A stretch of 64,000 nt of DNA from Xanthoparmelia taractica (taxonomy: Eukaryota; Ascomycota; Lecanoromycetes; Lecanorales; Parmeliaceae): positions 1-64,000 of the forward strand of contig JANQBS010000214.1 in the NCBI GenBank assembly GCA_033085395.1. The letters are read 5' to 3'. This document shows, one piece after another, positions 10,823 to 22,090 of the stretch. The notes beneath the pieces are model-generated. The model worked only from the letters and a program-made list of their open reading frames with translations, was not told the DNA's origin and did no database searches. Positions within the stretch are counted from its first letter, which is position 1; each line of letters opens with the position of its first letter. A program made the translations under genes and the position numbers.

Positions 10823-12508
10823 TCAGCCAGCTGTCAGGGCGAAACTGATACCCAATATACCCATGCCAGAGAACGCAAAAGCAGTGCAGAGGTTCCGATT
10901 ATGAGTTAGGCTCAAGCTTTCCGAGAAAAGCTGCAGAGCGACACTAGCCATGATACCAGAAGTAATTGCGAACATGCATCCGTACACCACATCACCAGGA
11001 GCCGCACCTCCCTTTCCGGCGATCTTGAACCACAGAGCAGCAACGCCGGCGCCGAGAGGCTGACTGACACCTCCCAAGAGCGAACTCCAAAACATTGCCT
11101 TCCATCGGCTGTCAATTGCAAGATATAATGGAAGAGCCATAGCAAAGCCTTCGGTAATGTTATGGATAAAGAGGGCCATGAACACAGTGAAGCCTAGCTT
11201 GGGATTGGCGTGATTTGTAGCATACGTGATGAATCCTTCCGGAAGTTTGTGTAGGGCAATGGCGATGGATGTCTGTAGTCCGATAGCAAGGAAAGCGTTG
11301 GTAGGAACGTGATGATGATGTGAAGATTCATTAGCGGTCTCGCTCAAAGAAGATAGCGAATTAGGACGATCGTTGCCGTTCACGAAGCCGTGTTCCCCGT
11401 CCTCGTGGCCAACCTCATTATTCAGATGAGACGCAGCTCGTGCACGGTTACCTTCTCGGCCCCGGAATATTGCGTTGGAGGATCCTTCGGGTCTTCTAGG
11501 CATGGTTGGTCTTGGGGACACGTGAGCGATTTCTTCATCGAGGCCAGGGTGGGGGCCAGAGTGGGCGCGAGTATTAGGCGTCGTCGCAGTACGGAGAAGA
11601 GATGGTTTCATGGACGGGCCAGAGGTCGAGAAGCGACCGAATGCTCTTGTAGGAGCTCTTGTGGGGGCTCTTGTTGGACTTCGGCTGACGGCCTTGAAGC
11701 ATTCTTGACCACATGGTTCGCCATAGCCATAACACGGACCACTTTCATCGCAAGACGCCTTTGCTCGTGACACGAAACTGGACATTCGATTGGTCAGTCG
11801 AGTCTGCAAAGACGGCCTTCGAACTGCAGGATCTAGAGTATCATGTCTCCGATCCGTTTCCGCGACTTCAGATCTGGGTCTTAATTCTGGAATAGCCTTC
11901 AGATCGGACTCGTCACGAGAGGGGAGCAGTGGTGTCTCTTCATTTACGTTGCCATTGTGCTTGTGGCTGTGAGATTCATGATGTTGATCTTCATGGTCAG
12001 AGTCTTCGTGGCCGTTGTCTTCATCGTGGGAATGATCGCAGTCCACAACATGAGAAGGTATGTAATGATGCAGTAAACGCGAAAAGAGTTGTATACCTAT
12101 GACACCACCCAAAAAGCAGCCAATGGTCGCATAGGCAGCGGCATCGGGAGCAAGACCACCAGCGTGTAGGTAGCTCTTGGCCTCTGGTAACATGCTATAT
12201 AGAGCAGAGAACAGCTACAATGTACGCATCAACAATATTACCATAGAGACCGAAGAACTCAAGGACGTCTCACCATGACCCCGAAGCTTAGACTTAGAGA
12301 TGAGGAGAGGAAAGCATTGCTGTCCTGTATCCGAAAATTTTGCTTTCCAGGAATGTGCTTTATGATCAGGTCTACACATATTATACTCGAGCCGAATACG
12401 CAAGCTAGAGTCCAATTAGAGAAAACTATAGCTCTGTCCCGATATCTTCTTACCTATTCCGCTCACGCACGTCATAATCCATCCTCTTGTATCATTGTCC
12501 AGGCCCAT
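10823..12508 (-). CDS. Vacuolar-type ZIP zinc transporter (ZRT3-like)
   Basis: Three exons: 12508-12454, 12404-12274 and 12214-10823, together 1578 nt, 525 aa. It starts MGLDNDTRGWIMTCVSGI, followed by a first membrane segment (FGSSIICVDLII) and the conserved FRIQDSNAFLSSSLSLSFGV. A cytosolic His/Asp-rich loop (DHSHDEDNGHEDSDHEDQHH) follows, then a long Ser/Arg-rich insert with a PTRA repeat. The C-terminal half carries the ZIP metal-site helices: ALHKLPEGFITY and FIHNITEGFAMALP, both with the H...PEG/TEG pattern, and several more membrane segments. ZRT3-type ZIPs release zinc from the vacuole; location here is inferred from similarity. Divergent from the NUC1-type gene. Confidence 0.88.
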
Positions 12509-12943
12509 TTTCGCCGCGCTTCCCGCGGCTGCCCAGCAATTCTTGGAAGCTAGAAATGAAGGAGGGGGCAAAAGTAAAGAGTCGACTGCTAGGGAATAAT
12601 GGTGTGGTGAATATAGGTCGGAAAGGTGAAGCTGTGGGAACAACAATTGAAGGAAGAAGTCGAAATACGTAAATGCAACTAATAAATTAAGCTAAGGTAC
12701 TCATTTAAGGCTGAACATAAGGTACGCTAGCAAGGTCCTCAGCATGACCTTGTCTTCCGAACAAAATATTTATTGGTTCCCATTACATGCAAAGCCCAGG
12801 CACGTCGCTCCCTCCATCACGCGAGTCACGCGCCCAGTACACGATGAAAGGGCCTGATGACTGCGTGTATCGTGTATCGGTGTGCTTCATAAGGTCTTAA
12901 AGTCCCTTACTTTTTCATTAACTTCCATCATCATAATACCACA
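12509..12943. promoter_or_regulatory. Divergent promoter region, zinc transporter / nuclease
   Basis: This 435-bp stretch separates the start of the ZIP transporter (minus) from that of the NUC1-type nuclease (plus), so both promoters lie here. There is a pyrimidine-rich patch close to the nuclease start (near 12910-12940), typical of fungal core promoters. No specific operator could be assigned. Confidence 0.4.
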
Positions 12944-13957
12944 ATGTCCAAGACGACTCTGGCCATCATCGCAGGCATCTCAGCTGCCACAGGCGCTGCA
13001 GCAACAGCAGCTATCCTCTCATTGCGCCCCGAGCGCAAGCTGTCGCCAACAGTACCTTCACATCCTCCAACTTCCAACTCAACCTCAGCGCCAGTGCCCT
13101 CTTATCCCCGCCCACTGAAGGACATAGCTCCGCCAGTCAACCCCAATGGCCTCTTTCAATACGGCTTCCCCGGTCCAGCCAACGACCTCCGCCCCACCCT
13201 CTCCACAACCTCCGTCTTCGACCGCCGCACCCGCAATCCCGTCTGGGTGGCTGAGCACATTACACCTACTTCGCTCTCTGCCAACAACGCCGACCGCAAG
13301 CATTCTTACTTCGTTGAAGATGAGGCCATACCTGCCATTTTCCGCGCCAAGCTTGACGACTACCGTCGCTCGGGCTACGACAGAGGTCATCAGGTGCCAG
13401 CTGCGGATGCAAAGTGGAGTCAAGATGCTCTAGACCAGACCTTTCTACTGAGCAACATGTGTCCGCAAGTAGGCGATGGCTTCAATAGGGATTATTGGGC
13501 TCACTTGGAGGACTTCTGCCGTAGGCTGACAAACAACTATCCAAGTGTGCGCATCGTGACTGGTCCGCTCTACCTGCCTAAGCGAGATCCTGAAGATGGA
13601 AAATGGAAGGTCTCGTACGAGGTTATCGGCAACCCGCCTAATGTTTCGGTCCCAACCCATTTCTACAAGGTCATCTTTGCCGAAGACGGAAAGACAGGCG
13701 GAAACGTCAGCCTGGGCGCCTTCGTTTTGCCAAACGCGCCCATTGCGAATGACAAGCCGCTGACCGACTTCGAGGTTCCGGTCGAAGCTGTTGAACGGGC
13801 AAGCGGATTGCAGTTTGCTTCGAAGTTGCCCCTGCAAAGAAGGAAGAAATTGTGTCAGGAGGTCCATTGCTCAATCATAGCACGTGAGTATGCTGAAAGA
13901 CAGAAAAACTTAATGGGACAAGCGCCCGCCAAAAGACTGCTAGGCGAGGATAGATGA
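12944..13957 (+). CDS. Mitochondrial DNA/RNA non-specific endonuclease (NUC1/EndoG type)
   Basis: Intronless, 337 aa from ATG at 12944. Residues 1-27 form a hydrophobic Ala/Ile-rich segment ending in LRPERK, matching a mitochondrial signal-anchor of the EndoG family. The nuclease domain has the diagnostic DRGHQVPAAD motif (catalytic His near residue 148) after RRSGY. It continues with FLLSNMCPQVGDGFNRDYWA, which supplies the metal-binding Asn of the beta-beta-alpha-metal fold. GPLYLP and VPTHFYKVIF are further conserved blocks. The enzyme degrades single- and double-stranded nucleic acid in the mitochondrial intermembrane space and is linked to cell death and mtDNA turnover in other fungi. 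Length is normal for the family. Confidence 0.95.
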   Translation: MSKTTLAIIAGISAATGAAATAAILSLRPERKLSPTVPSHPPTSNSTSAPVPSYPRPLKDIAPPVNPNGLFQYGFPGPANDLRPTLSTTSVFDRRTRNPVWVAEHITPTSLSANNADRKHSYFVEDEAIPAIFRAKLDDYRRSGYDRGHQVPAADAKWSQDALDQTFLLSNMCPQVGDGFNRDYWAHLEDFCRRLTNNYPSVRIVTGPLYLPKRDPEDGKWKVSYEVIGNPPNVSVPTHFYKVIFAEDGKTGGNVSLGAFVLPNAPIANDKPLTDFEVPVEAVERASGLQFASKLPLQRRKKLCQEVHCSIIAREYAERQKNLMGQAPAKRLLGEDR

Positions 13958-14514
13958 GCAGAATTACACTGGTCGCGGCTCTTTGAGTTTCTTTTACAAG
14001 AATTTAGCATATATAGCGCGGAAGTTTGGTAAGGGTTTGGGTGTTTCCCTTGCACTTGCTTGAAAAGGATATGTGTCTATACGCGTTTAGATTCTAATGC
14101 TTGCGTTTCTCATAAGATTTGGGATTGAGAACGCTGCTTCTACAACTTGCGAGCTGTTTCGGACACCCTGTTCGTCTTAGTGTTGGCGTACCCGATACCC
14201 TGTTGTTCGAGTCATCATGCATGAGCTGACCCAAACATGGTTGTCCGAGCATTTTTCTCTGACATGCATATTTCATTGACGCATAGCGGCTGTCGCTCTA
14301 CAGTCTCAGTCTGCAACATGCAAAATTGAAATTGTATATTAGTATTGGCAGAAATAGCATCCAAGCGGTCGGCTATAATAGATTACCTTGACCCACATTA
14401 ACCTTTATCTCCATCTCTGGTGCCCGACCCATGCTGCATCTGATCCTATTGCTGAAGATCTATCTGTCCGTTCTATACTATCCCGTCAAACAGAAAAGAT
14501 CAGTCATCAACAAG
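13958..14514. other. Intergenic stretch upstream of the secreted-protein gene
   Basis: It holds the 3' flank of the nuclease gene and presumably the promoter of the secreted-protein gene. An in-frame ATG at 14431 would lengthen that next protein by 28 residues but would bury the signal peptide. No other feature is seen. Confidence 0.4.
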
Positions 14515-15114
14515 ATGCCTCGTTACAACGTTCTGTTTCACTTTGTTGCTTTGTTAGGTACCGCCGTACTCGCTATACCAGCCGATTTCAACTCTCCACA
14601 CGCCATCCACGCACATCAAGACTCCAAAGAAATCAGAAGCTTGACAGGTCCAATACTTGTGGAAAACACCTTGACAGACGTTACCAATCTTACCATCCCT
14701 ACCATCAGCTTCCCCGAGCTCAACGCCTCTAGTAATGCAGGACCGATCGTCTTATGCCACGTTAATCACCGACCTCCAGCTCCACCAGTATGGCATCATG
14801 TCGACATCGTTGAATGCGCACTTCTCATCATGAATTTACTCGCCTCCGATTTTGCCGACCTCCGCGCTTGGCAATGGAGTACTACCTCTCCACTAGTGCT
14901 ACCATGGACCTGGGGGGTTGCACCCAGTTGCAATATAAAGATCAATGCGGTCAGTCCAGAGTCTTCGGATGTTTTCCCGCGAGTGATGATAGCTCAAAGA
15001 GCGGCGCTTATTGTGGAACACTGTAAGGACAATTTGGGTGGAATAATCAGCCTGGGCCCTAAACAACAATTTCAGGTTCAGGTTTTTGGGGTTGCGCCTC
15101 GCGCTACCGAATAG
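14515..15114 (+). CDS. Small secreted protein, candidate effector-like
   Basis: 199 aa, intronless, starting at the ATG at 14515, where MPRYNVLFHFVALLGTAVLA gives a clean signal peptide. The mature part has four spaced cysteines (VLCHV, VECAL, PSCNI, EHCKD), two NLT/NAS glycosylation sequons early on, and a C-terminal LGGIISLGPKQQFQVQVFG block that looks like a beta-rich end. No membrane helix follows the signal, so secretion is likely. Several ascomycete small secreted proteins share this organisation with a late Gly-Gly turn, but I cannot name a family. Four cysteines would allow two disulfides. The earlier in-frame ATG at 14431 is less likely because it places the hydrophobic stretch internally. 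Confidence 0.65.
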   Translation: MPRYNVLFHFVALLGTAVLAIPADFNSPHAIHAHQDSKEIRSLTGPILVENTLTDVTNLTIPTISFPELNASSNAGPIVLCHVNHRPPAPPVWHHVDIVECALLIMNLLASDFADLRAWQWSTTSPLVLPWTWGVAPSCNIKINAVSPESSDVFPRVMIAQRAALIVEHCKDNLGGIISLGPKQQFQVQVFGVAPRATE

Positions 15115-15279
15115 CTATTGTATACCATGGTTCCTCTAGTAATGCATTTTGAGAGTTCGCGCTCCTGAACCCGATGGAAGTCCCTTCCCTGCACTCTCTC
15201 TGGCAGCACGTGTGTCGTAACGTAAGCGCCGTCACAGGGGCATCGGCCCCGATCCTCCAAAGGCACTTTTCCCACCATC

Positions 15280-15644
15280 TCATATCCCAAAGTCACCCAT
15301 ATCCCCTCCACCTCCCATCCCCCCACCAGCCGTCTTCTGTATCCGTGCGATGTATTGCCGACTAACTGTGTTCCACGCCGCGATATACTTTTCCATACAC
15401 GTCGTGAAACATTTTTCCTCTCTGGATGATAATGAGCTGCCGGGCGACGGGATGCACTTTTCGAAGCAGTGGCTGTTCATCTTCTAGAAATAGAAAGTGG
15501 TTAGGGTCGCGATTTGGATGGATGTGGGAGAGGGATGGAAAACGTCGGGGGGGGAGGATTTACAGATATGAGCTGGCGTGCGTTACTGATGGCGGCCTGT
15601 TGCTGCAATTGTCTCATGATGGCAGCTTTGGGATCGGCATCCAT
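15280..15644 (-). CDS. TIM13: Mitochondrial import translocase subunit TIM13
   Basis: Two exons, 15644-15564 and 15483-15280, join to 94 aa. The protein begins MDADPKAAIMRQLQQQAA. It carries the twin CX3C motif of small TIM chaperones: HCFEKCIP, then eleven residues between the motifs, then KCFTTCMEKY. The following NTVSRQYIARIQK matches Tim13 rather than Tim8, Tim9 or Tim10. The tail is Gly/Met-rich. Tim8-Tim13 hexamers escort hydrophobic precursors across the intermembrane space. The 80-nt intron separates exon 1 (27 codons) from the cysteine motifs. Head-to-head with the lectin gene, 316 bp apart. Confidence 0.93.
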
Positions 15645-15960
15645 AGTTGTGGTAGTGGGGAAGATGAAAGAGAATCCTATGTCGAGCTAATTGGGATTCT
15701 TGGGTTTTGAGGGAGTAGTACCGCAACGAAGTATTAAGATATGGGCGATGCTGCTGCAAGAGCTTGCGAGGTTGACTCCTAAAATTGACTGACTGCGGGC
15801 CGACTTTGGCACCGAGCCTCGGATGAACCTTTTGAAACATGGCCTTTATTTTTGCCGCACGCGACTGCGTTCCGAACACATTTGATGTCTCTTTGAAAGT
15901 CTGTTCCCTCGTGGACCTGGCATCAGGAACCGTTGTTATTTCTAGCCAAGTGAAAGCGCA

Positions 15961-17253
15961 ATGATACTACTGCCATGGCCGGCTTCGCTACTATGCCTTT
16001 TGCTTGGATATGTAGGAGTGAATCCTGCTTTCCAGGCGGATGTGGACAGGGCCGCTGCTAGACAGATACCAGTGAGCTATTGGGATACGTCGGTATACCT
16101 CGAGGCAAGTTACTGACCTCTTGTGTATAGCTACGGTCACATAGTCTTTCATCAGTCAGTCCAGACGCCTATTCTAACTGCCCCGGCGCCCTTGGCGATT
16201 GTTCACTAGAGCAAGGCTAATGCAGAGGGCCCATGCAGCCGTACCTGGACTCTGACATGCAAAGTCGCTACTTCGAGTTTGGAGAGGATACAATTGTCAG
16301 GGCAGATCAGTACGGCTTCTCCTCGTCCATAAGTTTTCAAGGTCTCAGTCTTAGATTTGTGCTTGCAGGTACATCCGACTCACATCCGACCGTCAGGCGC
16401 AATCAGGATGGCTCTTCTCCCGAATGCCTATGACTGCAACCAACTGGATGGTGGCTTACCCCTGAGACTCGCAAGCACTATGCCCTTCTAACGATGGTAT
16501 GCAGATCGAGATAGAGTTCAAGATTCACGGCGCTGGGCATCTACATGGTGATGGAATGGCAGTATGGTTGACAGAGGAGCGGGCAAAGCCAGGAAACGTC
16601 TTTGGGCATACAGACAATTTCAATGGTTTAGGCGTCTTCGTCGATACGTACAAGAACTCCAGACCAGGTGTGGTATTTCCCTATGTGATGGCCATGCTGG
16701 GGAACAGCTCAGTATCCTATGATGCGGAGCACGATGGTAAAGAGAATGAACTGGCAGGATGCTCGGTATGGCGCCCACGCCGAGATGGCCCGCGAGCTTT
16801 TCACTGACACAGAAAACCCAGGCCCGTGGTATCAGAGGCTCCGACCCGGTGCCCAAGAAGATGCGAATGACCTACTACCAAGACACGTCACTCAAAGTCG
16901 AGCTCCACTACAAAGCAGAAAACGAATGGACCGAGTGCTTCGAGACCGAGGCCTTCAAACTCCCTCAAACAGTCTACCTCGGATTCAGCGCACATACAGG
17001 CGAACTTACTGATAACCACGACATTATTTCCGTCAAGTCTCATAATTTACACATACGGCAAAACCCAGGTTCATCGGGGAGCAGCGATAGAGGATCGCAG
17101 GCTAAGGCTAAGCCGTACAACCCTGGCGGGGACAAGGAGCGGGGAAGCTGGAGGTGGTTTCTCTTCAAAATTGTATTATTTGGGATCGTGGTAGGTGGTG
17201 GGTACGTTGGTTACACGATGTACAGGGCGTCGAAAAGAGGCTCGAGGTTTTAG
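15961..17253 (+). CDS. L-type lectin-domain cargo receptor (VIP36/ERGIC-53 family)
   Basis: Six exons: 15961-16071, 16131-16154, 16239-16309, 16369-16450, 16505-16765 and 16822-17253. They total 981 nt, 326 aa. A signal peptide (MILLPWPASLLCLLLGYVG) is followed by RSHSLSSPYLDSDMQSRYFE and the legume-lectin fold: GDGMAVWLT, DNFNGLGVFVDTYKN (metal and sugar site), FPYVMAML, GCSARG and FSAHTGELTDNHDI. A Gly-rich linker leads to one membrane helix (FLFKIVLFGIVVGGGYVGYT) and a short basic tail YRASKRGSRF. Such proteins carry glycoproteins between ER and Golgi. The tail lacks a KKXX signal, so the exact location is open. Exon 2 is only 24 nt, but it restores the conserved HSL segment. Confidence 0.9.
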
Positions 17254-18640
17254 AAAAGTACAGATTCCCATAGCATTTGGCACTCTGTTTTCTGAGCCAC
17301 GCTATTGTCCCTCCACGTTCAATTCTGCGAAAGTCTCTGCATATGGATACCTGGTCGAAGCTTTTCGTTGTTCTTCTGTGCCTTATGTTTGACCCATGCC
17401 GTTTTTCTCATAAGAATATAAGCACAATGACCTTCCGTTTCTCTCTCTAACCTAGCCTTTTTTTGTGCTTCTAAAAATTGGTGCCTCCATTTCAATTTCC
17501 AGTCGAAGCAGCAAAATTCACTTAAACATTTAAATCTGTAAAGCGCAGATTCCCGGTCACTCGACTGCTGTGCGCGCCTATCTCCCATGTTCAAATTTGA
17601 GATGACTCTCTCACATCCATCGAATCTCTCGGTATTCACCCACCATGTGATGCTTTGGGTAATCATGTCAATGAATTTGTGGCTCCTTTGTGAGTGAAGT
17701 CTACAACTATGTAACTCTCTAGGAGATGGAGTATACAGAAAGATTTCTTTTCCAGGGTTGAACCAATTCACAATCTCTCAACATGCGGTGTTATTGGAAT
17801 AGAGCTCATGGATAGGTGAGCTATCTTGAGGTGAATGAAGCTTACGAAGGGGTAAGTCTCTAAGCGGTGGAGTCTCCAACGGGTGAATGTTTGGGAAATG
17901 AATTCCGGAAGGAGTTGATTGGCCAAAAAGTGACGCCTACAAATGGATGAAGTACCAACCTGGGTGACTGTTTCGGAGACGAAGCCCGCAACACGGGTGA
18001 ATCTATAGAGTGATGCTATCTCCATTGCTGTGAATCAGAGGCTGCGCTGCCTATTTAAGGGCCGCTTCCTCCATGAAATCTACACACTTCTAGCAACACA
18101 TCTTTGCAAACCCTTTGATTATAGCATCTCATAACATACCTTATGCATATGTATAATGTTGCTTAGGCTTTGAAGACTTCCTATCCTGATAAAGGGTATT
18201 TTCCGACACCTCAGAACAAACCAATACAGACAGTCTTTGTTCACAGTGGCCCAAGTTATGGACTTCACATTAGATATTGTTAAAGCCTCAGAATGAGCAA
18301 GTAAGGTCAGGATTCCGACTCGATCACAGTTTTTGACCCTTGGTTTACTCGCTTAGCCTATGCTAGCGTCACAACGTGTGCGTATTGCAAATTCGTGCAC
18401 AGCGTGATAGCGCACTTGGAGAGGTCGAAAAAGGCATTCATGAGATAGGTATGATATCTTTCTTAGATTATGCTCAACACTTACTGACTTGTCTTGCAGA
18501 AGGGGGTGTGGCAGATTAGGCTATATGCCGAGAGATGCTATGAATTTGAGTTTCTCGGCGACGCACCCAGTCTTACAGAATTTTCGTGACATAACATTGA
18601 GCAATTACTTCTCACCTTCAAGTATGCTCTAGAAAAGCAG
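17254..18640. other. Gene-poor stretch with a loosely repetitive patch
   Basis: No gene is supported. 17815-18010 contains recurring short words such as gaatgaa, gggtgaat and gatgaag at uneven spacing, followed by a TATA-like tatttaaggg near 18050. Short frames on the minus strand (17319-17771, 17768-18025) have no recognisable domain. 18477-18600 reads as a possible splice acceptor followed by a peptide with YAERCYEFEFLGDAP, perhaps an exon relic of the decayed gene to the right. Confidence 0.35.
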
Positions 18641-21038
18641 CAGAAGTGAACCTAGTTAGAGCATCATTTAGTCCTCAAGCACACCAGGACTCAAACCATT
18701 GCTACACTTTTTGCTTCATCGGAGCCACAGCTGGGAGGCACTCCAAGAAAGCCTGCCATTCCTTTCCAAGAATCAGAAGCCACGCTGAAGGTGTCCATTC
18801 CATTTTATCATCTTTCCCAATCTCTCCTGCAGTCCGTCGACAAAGCGAGCGAAAACCTGAACACGCTACGCAATGAGAAGACTCACACAGCTCCGCGACC
18901 ATGGCTCACTGTCAACATCCGACGTTCATTGAGATACCGTGGTACAGAAAGCAGCGAGAGCGCACCTTTCACAGGAACCAACGTGACGCTCAAGGCAGCT
19001 GGGTGGCGTCAACCACTTCGTATGCCCAGATCAATGAGTTGACGAGGTAAGCATACAGTCTTTGACATTCCAACTCTCTCTGGTGTCGTAGCTGATGGGA
19101 AAGTGAGATAGTTACAAACCGATATCCCACCTCGGACCGAGCTCTTCAAAGAGGCATCAGAGACGACTCAGCAAAACGCCCGGAACTTGCGGAAGGAATG
19201 GAACTCTCGCAGTCTTCCGTAAGAGTGGACAGGAGCACTTGAATGGGTTCAGCATGCGACGCATGTGCAGTCTTTGAAAACGCTATTTGCATCGAATCCG
19301 CCAGTGAGTCCGAGATGATCAAGTATGTCGTGTCGACAAGTCACAATGAGAAACTTAAGTGAGAGAAGTAACAGTGTGGCACAGGGACGCGGCCAGGCGT
19401 CAAATTTGATGGCAAAGAGATTCCGGGGAAACTCGATAATCCGTCGACCATCTACACCTTTTCACGCTTTTACCGACGAAATGGTTCCCCATGCGCATCA
19501 ATCAATGGTCTGAGTTACAGCTCGTGATACCACAGCTCGGATTCTCCAGCGTCTTGACCCACTACCAGTACCCAAGCCAACCTGATTCTCTCAGCGCCAA
19601 AAGTGGAGTGAAGCCAAAAGCATTATCTCTTCATCGTTTTTCCCAGGGAAAAAAATCGAGGATAGCATCATCTGGCACAAAATTGAACCGTTATTTCTTC
19701 TTGGATCGTTTCGCAAGCAACGAAACTTGCGCCAATCTCGTTATGTTCAGGCATTCGCCAGGAACACCACGGTCACGGGGAACAGTGATCCATTCACTAC
19801 TTGAAAAGAGACATCTGCCATTGCAGTCTTCTTTTATATATACAAACACATCTGACAATTGCCCTGCGGATAAGGAAGGCTTCATACACTTTCCGGGGGG
19901 GGTTGCCGAAGCAAGAAGAAGCTCGAAGATCTTCAGGCAGAACTCAATGTACTGGAGGACAGCCGCGATACTTGGAAGGAGAGTCGTGAAGCGTTAGAAG
20001 GGCAGATCCATGTGGAAGCCGTCAGAACCCTCCATGATCAGATTGTGAGCCATCGCATGCATCCACATCTTTTCATAGAAGTTTTGCCATCATCAAATCT
20101 CCACCATTTACCTCTTGTACATTTCAACATTCTTCACACCGCCTGTGTGATTAGCTTCTTCGAAGTAGCTTTCGCTCGCTCCAGGCACACATTCGTTCGC
20201 AAACGTCGAGACATTATCCCAGAATAGGCGGCGAGACTTGCGTGGGCTTTTTAAGCCTGGTCCCGCTGGCGTCTCGCGACCTGGGATATAGCACGTGGCT
20301 TGAGATTGAGAGTTTCGCTAGAACTCCCCACGTCACGCCAAATGAAGACAGCTCCACTGGCCGCACGCGTTCTCGCGATGGGGATGTTGGACATGAGTCT
20401 TTCGATGAGGACCTTGGAGATGAAGTTTCCGGGGTGGGACGCTGAAATTCTGCTTGTATATCAGTCAACGTTAGTTTTGAGGGCTATTCAAACACGGGAA
20501 TTTAGGAAAGTTCCAAGAAGTCCAAAGACGAGCGCAAAGGGACCAAGATGGAATACGCGGGCTTTCAGACCTCTCACGGGAACCTGGACAATGTGATTGA
20601 TACCGAACAGATTGCCATACTCGGCTGGACTTTCCTACTGTTAGCCCAGAAAAGTTGCCACATGGACAGATTGGGATCGATATCCGCTTTTTTAAACCAC
20701 AACGTTCGCCTCACTGTCAAACGGCCCGAGCTTGGACAAGTTCTTCTTCGACACCTCCCACCCAGCCCACTCAATACCATAGCCGCCAAGCAGACGATGT
20801 CCCCGATGAGGATATAACTCTGGTCGAAGACGAAGCTGAGAGTTCTAGTGCACGACGAACGGGCGTGGCCCGCCCTCGTGAAAGCGATTCATGGGACGCT
20901 GTCCTGAGAGGGACTCCGAGAGGTGAATCTGGATGCTGGCATCATCCATCATCCAAGGTCCAACATACACCGAGATCCGCCTTTGTTCTTACACCAGCAG
21001 TCATGTATTCAAAATCCCCCTTAACCCTACGAACGTAA
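18641..21038 (+). pseudogene. Decayed gene, coiled-coil and acidic C-terminal segments
   Basis: Protein-like segments in the same direction sit in different frames with stops between them. Near 18830-18900 a stretch reads SVDKASENLNTLRNEK. 19910-20044 reads SKKKLEDLQAELNVLEDSRD and onward, a heptad-like coiled coil of about 45 residues that ends at a gtgagc donor-like site. 20320-20445 gives an acidic stretch with DVGHESFDEDLGDEVSG. 20655-21038 gives DDVPDEDITLVEDEAESSSA to a stop. I could not join them into one open model, and G-runs near 19893 suggest frameshifts. The 3' end recurs downstream (see repeat entry). A real but heavily spliced gene cannot be excluded. Confidence 0.4.
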
Positions 21039-21186
21039 AGTCCTTCCCTAACCCACTCCTATCATCTTGCACCTCGTTCCTGCTACCTCCAAGCACTGCC
21101 AGCAGTGTAACAGATTGCTCTCTCTCGTTTCATCAAGCTTATTCTCACCTCAGTATCTGCTAGCAGTAATTCTCACCTTCAAAACT

Positions 21187-21414
21187 ATGGCCGCTTTCAC
21201 TCCTATCAACGGTCCTGGCTCAACCTTCGCGAGGCAGCTCGCCGAAGGTGAGCAAAATCTGGATGTCTTTGCAGTCTTTGGACTGCAAGCAGATGGGCCG
21301 CCGCTGGACCATCGAGCACTGCGATCTCACTTTCGCAAGACCTTGATACCTCACTGCTTCGAACGCCAGACTGCTAGCAGCGCAGCCACCCAGGGACCGA
21401 ACGGGCCGACATGA
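21187..21414 (+). pseudogene. Truncated J-domain-like reading frame
   Basis: A 75-aa frame from ATG at 21187 reads MAAFTPINGPGSTFARQLAE, then LDVFAVFGL, a loop, and ALRSHFRKTLIPH. The spacing of DVFAVFGL to the Arg/Lys-rich helix resembles helices I and II of a DnaJ J domain, but the HPD tripeptide is replaced by HCF and the frame ends soon after. It sits between copies of the repeated 3' segment, so it may be the 5' end of an internally deleted gene copy. It could also be a genuine short protein. The relation to DnaJ is tentative. Confidence 0.35.
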
Positions 21415-22048
21415 CAACAGGCGAACATTATATATCTATCAGCAAGAAAGCTTAATTCGGTTGCCGCGGGGAACACCAACGGACGAGCGTGGCCGCCCTC
21501 GTGGAAGCGATTCATGGGGCGCTGTCCCGAGACTCCAGAAGCTGAATCTGGATGCTGGCAACCGTCCACCATCTTAGATCCAATCAATATACACCGTGAT
21601 CCGCTTCTGTTCTTACATCAGCAGCCAGTCAGATCCCTCAGCCCCGCGAACGCAATGTCCCTAATGGATGCGTTTGTATAAACACGTGTCTATCTATCAG
21701 CAAGAAAAGCTTACTTCCCGAGGGAAGCTAGATATATAGATACGAACCAAATCATAATATGGCTATTCAGCACGCGCGTGAGAGGAGATGTTTGGGGTGG
21801 CTATGTTCGGAGTTAGGGATCAATATAAGTAAGAGCAGAGGGACAAAGAGCATCGATGTTTCACAAACGACGTGCACCTCAATACGGGAAAAAATAGAGA
21901 AGCGGACTTCTATTCTAGAGTAGATAGATGGAGCCAAGCAGCCGTTAATAGCCATTCATTCCAAATCCCCCCTCCCTCAACCCTGCGACCGCGCAAAGTC
22001 CCTGCCTAAGGTACCTACCCAATGGATGCGTTTGTTATAACCACGTGG

Positions 22049-22090
22049 TCTATCTATCTATCTATCTATCTATCTGTCTATCTATCTATC
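22049..22090. repeat. (TCTA)n microsatellite
   Basis: About ten tandem tcta units with one tctg variant. Shorter runs of the same word occur in the neighbouring copy near 21690 and upstream near 21433, so the array expanded within the duplicated segment. Confidence 0.9.

Noticed and set aside
17319..18025. Two minus-strand frames of 150 and 85 codons
   Set aside because: No family resemblance and composition like spacer DNA. Kept only as a comment on the region.
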